From Anaerolineae bacterium (GTDB taxonomy: Bacteria > Chloroflexota > Anaerolineae > B4-G1), in the NCBI GenBank assembly GCA_030612585.1, contig JAUWNP010000228.1, forward strand, positions 1 to 6,689: DNA of 6,689 bases, in the 5' to 3' direction. The notes below the pieces were generated by a model. That model was given only the letters and a program-made list of their open reading frames with translations. It was not told the origin of the DNA and did not search any database. The translations under genes and the position numbers were made by a program. Below, one piece after another: positions 4,935 through 6,689 of this stretch. Position 1 is the stretch's first letter. Each line of letters opens with the position of its first letter.

Positions 4935-6689
4935 CTACGCCTGGCCCCCCTTGACCGTTACGTGACCCCCGACGAACCAGCCTGGGTCTACCGCTCCATC
5001 CGCTTCGCCGACGCGCTGACAGCCCGCGACTGGTCGGCGGTCCCCTCTACGGGCCACCCCGGGGTGACGACGATGTGGTTGGGTGCGCTAGGTCTGGCCG
5101 CCCGCCGCATCTTCAACCCCGCTGAGAGTCTTGCCCACCTGGACTGGATCCGCCGCCTGGCCTGGCTGGCCCCGGAGAACGGGGAGGCTTTCCGCCACCT
5201 GGTCTTTTTCCTCCCCTGGGGCCGCGTCGGTGTCGCGCTGGTCACCACGCTGGGCCTGGTGGCCCTTTATCCACTGCTGACACGTCTCTTCGACCGGCGC
5301 GTGGCGCTCCTCGCGGTCGGCCTGCTGGCCTTTGACCCATTTCTCATCGGCCACTCCGGGCTCCTCCACACCGACGCGCTGCTGGCGACCTTCAGCCTCC
5401 TGGCACTGGTAGCCGCCCTCAACGGGCTGCGAGAACCGCACCGCGCCGTCTGGTGGGCCATTTCTGGCCTTTTCACCGGCCTGGCCCTGCTGACCAAGAC
5501 CCCCGCCCTGATCCTGCCCCCCTTCATCCTCCTCCTCCTCGCCATTCGCCACTTGCAGCCCGCAATTCGCCATTCGCCATCCGCCATTGTTCATTGTTCA
5601 TTGTTCATTGTTCATTGTTCCTTGCTCATCCTGCTCGCCATCGTCACCTGCCTCGCCCTCTACCCTGCCCTATGGACCGGCCCGCTGGAGGTGGCGCAGA
5701 CCCTGTCCGGGTTCGCGGGTCGCCACGTGGAAGGAGCGCTGCGACCGATCTTCTTTCTAGGACAGACGACCTATAATCCGGGACCGGCCTTCTACCCGGT
5801 CGTCCTCCTCTTCCGCGCCTCGCCCGTTGCCTTGATCGGGCTAGGCATTGGTCTGACCCAATTGCGTCGCCTGTCCGCCGACCGCCGGTTCGCCTTCCTG
5901 TCCCTGCTGGCCTTTGCCATCCTCTTCGGCGCAGCGATGAGCCTGGGGGCCAAAAAACACGACCGCTACCTCCTCCCCGCCTTCCCCCCACTGACCCTGG
6001 CCGCTGCTCTGGGCATCAGTACATTGGTAGACTGGTATATTAGTAAACTGGTGAATCCCGCCAACTGTCAACCCACCAATCTACCAACTTACCAATCTAC
6101 CAATCTACCAATCTACCAATTTACCGTCCTCGCGTTCCAGGCTCTTATCGCTCTTGCATTTGTCCTCTACCCGCTGACCTACTTCAATCCCACAGTTGGA
6201 GGGCCGTGGGCCGCCGCTCACGTGCTCCCCGTGGACTGGGGGGAGGGGATGGGAGCGGCCGCTCGCCGGCTGAACCAAATGCCCGATGCCGATCGCCTCA
6301 CCGTCGCGGCATCATCTGTCCCCTCCTTCGCCCCCCTCTTCGCCGGCCACACCGTCCCGCTCGATCATGCCTCCCTGGCCAACTACCTCGTCCTCGCTCC
6401 CACCCACCCAACCACCCAACCAACTAACCAACTAACCAACCACCTCGACCACGCCATCATCCTGACCAACACCGCCCCCATCGAGCAGGCCGGCTACCTG
6501 GACGCCCGCGCCAGGCCAGAGGATCTGATCCTACTCGACGCCGACACACCGCTCCTGCGCCATTACACCGGCCCTGGCACCCTCATCTCCGCCGCCCACC
6601 TGCCCACCCAGGCCACCGTCGCCGCCCGCCTGGCCGAACTGAGCGCCGATCGCTCCCGAATCTGGCTCGTCTCCGACCCATCTGCCCCT
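4851..6689 (+). CDS. GT39/ArnT-like membrane glycosyltransferase with four in-frame repeat arrays (3' partial)
   Basis: The frame is open for 613 codons and runs off the window. The protein looks like a GT-C fold transferase that uses polyprenyl-phosphate sugars on the outer face of the membrane. The first outer loop carries TPDE (Asp41, Glu42) and GHPGVTTMW (68-76). SGLLHTDALL (Asp175), GLALLTKTPALILPP and the conserved GAKKHDRYLLP (Lys368-Lys369, Arg372) follow. Many hydrophobic helices alternate with short loops up to about residue 440. YFNP-x-VGGPW and VDWGEGMGAAARRL then lead into a soluble C-terminal domain. Tandem arrays encode residues 1-28, 232-259, 391-424 and 517-531, and none interrupts a recognised motif. 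ATG 4851 is chosen because it lies 3 nt after the upstream stop, though only a weak GGGG precedes it. ATG 4872 and GTG 4962 are alternatives; the latter would leave the first outer loop without a preceding helix. It is likely the final enzyme of the operon, and its acceptor (protein, lipid or glycan) is unknown. Confidence 0.9.
   Translation, partial: MTNDKSQMTNGKRCSAFVICSFFICSFVLRLAPLDRYVTPDEPAWVYRSIRFADALTARDWSAVPSTGHPGVTTMWLGALGLAARRIFNPAESLAHLDWIRRLAWLAPENGEAFRHLVFFLPWGRVGVALVTTLGLVALYPLLTRLFDRRVALLAVGLLAFDPFLIGHSGLLHTDALLATFSLLALVAALNGLREPHRAVWWAISGLFTGLALLTKTPALILPPFILLLLAIRHLQPAIRHSPSAIVHCSLFIVHCSLLILLAIVTCLALYPALWTGPLEVAQTLSGFAGRHVEGALRPIFFLGQTTYNPGPAFYPVVLLFRASPVALIGLGIGLTQLRRLSADRRFAFLSLLAFAILFGAAMSLGAKKHDRYLLPAFPPLTLAAALGISTLVDWYISKLVNPANCQPTNLPTYQSTNLPIYQFTVLAFQALIALAFVLYPLTYFNPTVGGPWAAAHVLPVDWGEGMGAAARRLNQMPDADRLTVAASSVPSFAPLFAGHTVPLDHASLANYLVLAPTHPTTQPTNQLTNHLDHAIILTNTAPIEQAGYLDARARPEDLILLDADTPLLRHYTGPGTLISAAHLPTQATVAARLAELSADRSRIWLVSDPSAP
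5544..5627. repeat. Translated heptamer array, 12 units, in a GT39 loop
   Basis: Twelve consecutive 7-base units in one phase make 84 bp, or 28 codons. The first six are ATTCGCC, ACTTGCA, GCCCGCA, ATTCGCC, ATTCGCC and ATCCGCC. Five perfect ATTGTTC copies (5586-5620) and CTTGCTC complete the set. They encode residues 232-259, between the helix ending LILPPFILLLLA and the conserved YPALW. The second half reads as IVHCSLF then IVHCSLL, the seven-residue period that any heptamer array gives. The unit contains no stop in any forward frame. Confidence 0.9.
6021..6122. repeat. Inverted octamer arrays in a second GT39 loop
   Basis: The left arm has four 8-base units, ACATTGGT, AGACTGGT, ATATTAGT and AAACTGGT (6021-6052). 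After a 22-base spacer the right arm has six units, ACCAATCT, ACCAACTT, ACCAATCT three times and ACCAATTT (6075-6122). AGATTGGT, the consensus of the left arm, is the reverse complement of ACCAATCT, so the whole is an inverted repeat able to form a hairpin. It is translated in frame as residues 391-424, a polar stretch rich in Asn, Gln, Thr, Pro and Tyr between two hydrophobic helices. Confidence 0.88.
6399..6442. repeat. Tetramer array in the soluble domain of GT39
   Basis: Eleven tetramers of the types CCCA, ACCA and ACTA follow one another without a break. Part can also be read as the octamer ACCAACTA repeated. It encodes residues 517-531, a Pro/Thr/Gln/Asn-rich loop between NYLVLA and HAIILTN. 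Confidence 0.8.

Noticed and set aside
5453..5776. Separate 107-residue protein on the + strand spanning the heptamer array
   Set aside because: It is in another frame of the GT39 gene, begins in Pro/Arg-rich low complexity and has no ribosome-binding site. The stop-free heptamer array helps keep several frames open at once.
5544..6122. GT39 gene as a pseudogene broken by repeat insertion
   Set aside because: The frame continues without a stop or shift through every array, and conserved motifs occur in the right order on both sides of the arrays at 5544-5627 and 6021-6122.
5544..6442. CRISPR arrays
   Set aside because: The repeat units are 4-8 bases with no unique spacers between them and lie inside an open coding frame; no cas gene is present.

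Overview
This GC-rich window is from a bacterial chromosome, most likely an uncultured Chloroflexota of the Anaerolineae type. That assignment is an inference. It rests on the lipoprotein domain style, the SurE / GT2 / AlkP-superfamily / GT39 neighbourhood, and arrays of 7- and 8-base repeats like those I associate with that group. No rRNA or marker gene is present to confirm it.

All genes read on the + strand. (1) Positions 1-1068 hold the 3' part of a secreted lipoprotein gene whose first codons lie before the window. (2) A 207-bp gap carries a perfect 15-bp inverted repeat 68 bp apart, then a sigma70-type promoter placed so that the next gene may be leaderless. (3) 1276-2145 is surE, a survival-protein-type 5'/3'-nucleotidase with an unusual N-terminal extension. 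(4) A near-consensus extended -10 promoter overlaps the surE stop codon and starts a three-gene operon. (5) The operon holds a GT2 polyprenyl-phosphate sugar synthase-like enzyme (2194-3216), an AlkP-superfamily phosphodiesterase/phosphatase overlapping it by 4 nt (3213-4847), and a GT39/ArnT-like membrane glycosyltransferase starting 3 nt later (4851 to beyond the window end).

The operon suggests a lipid-linked glycosylation module. The GT2 would load a sugar onto a polyprenyl phosphate, and the GT-C enzyme would transfer it to an acceptor on the outer face of the membrane. The AlkP-like enzyme would act on a phosphorylated or phosphodiester intermediate or product. The substrates cannot be read from the sequence.

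The most notable structure is a set of short-unit tandem arrays. Four lie inside the GT39 gene and are translated in frame: heptamers at the start codon, heptamers in a probable inter-helix loop, an inverted pair of octamer arrays in another loop, and tetramers in the C-terminal soluble part. Degenerate heptamer arrays also lie at the 5' ends of surE and of the GT2 gene, so the three genes surE, GT2 and GT39 all begin within or next to such an array. In the GT39 gene two arrays deviate from their consensus at the codon where the consensus would give an in-frame stop. This suggests the repeats are kept as coding sequence.
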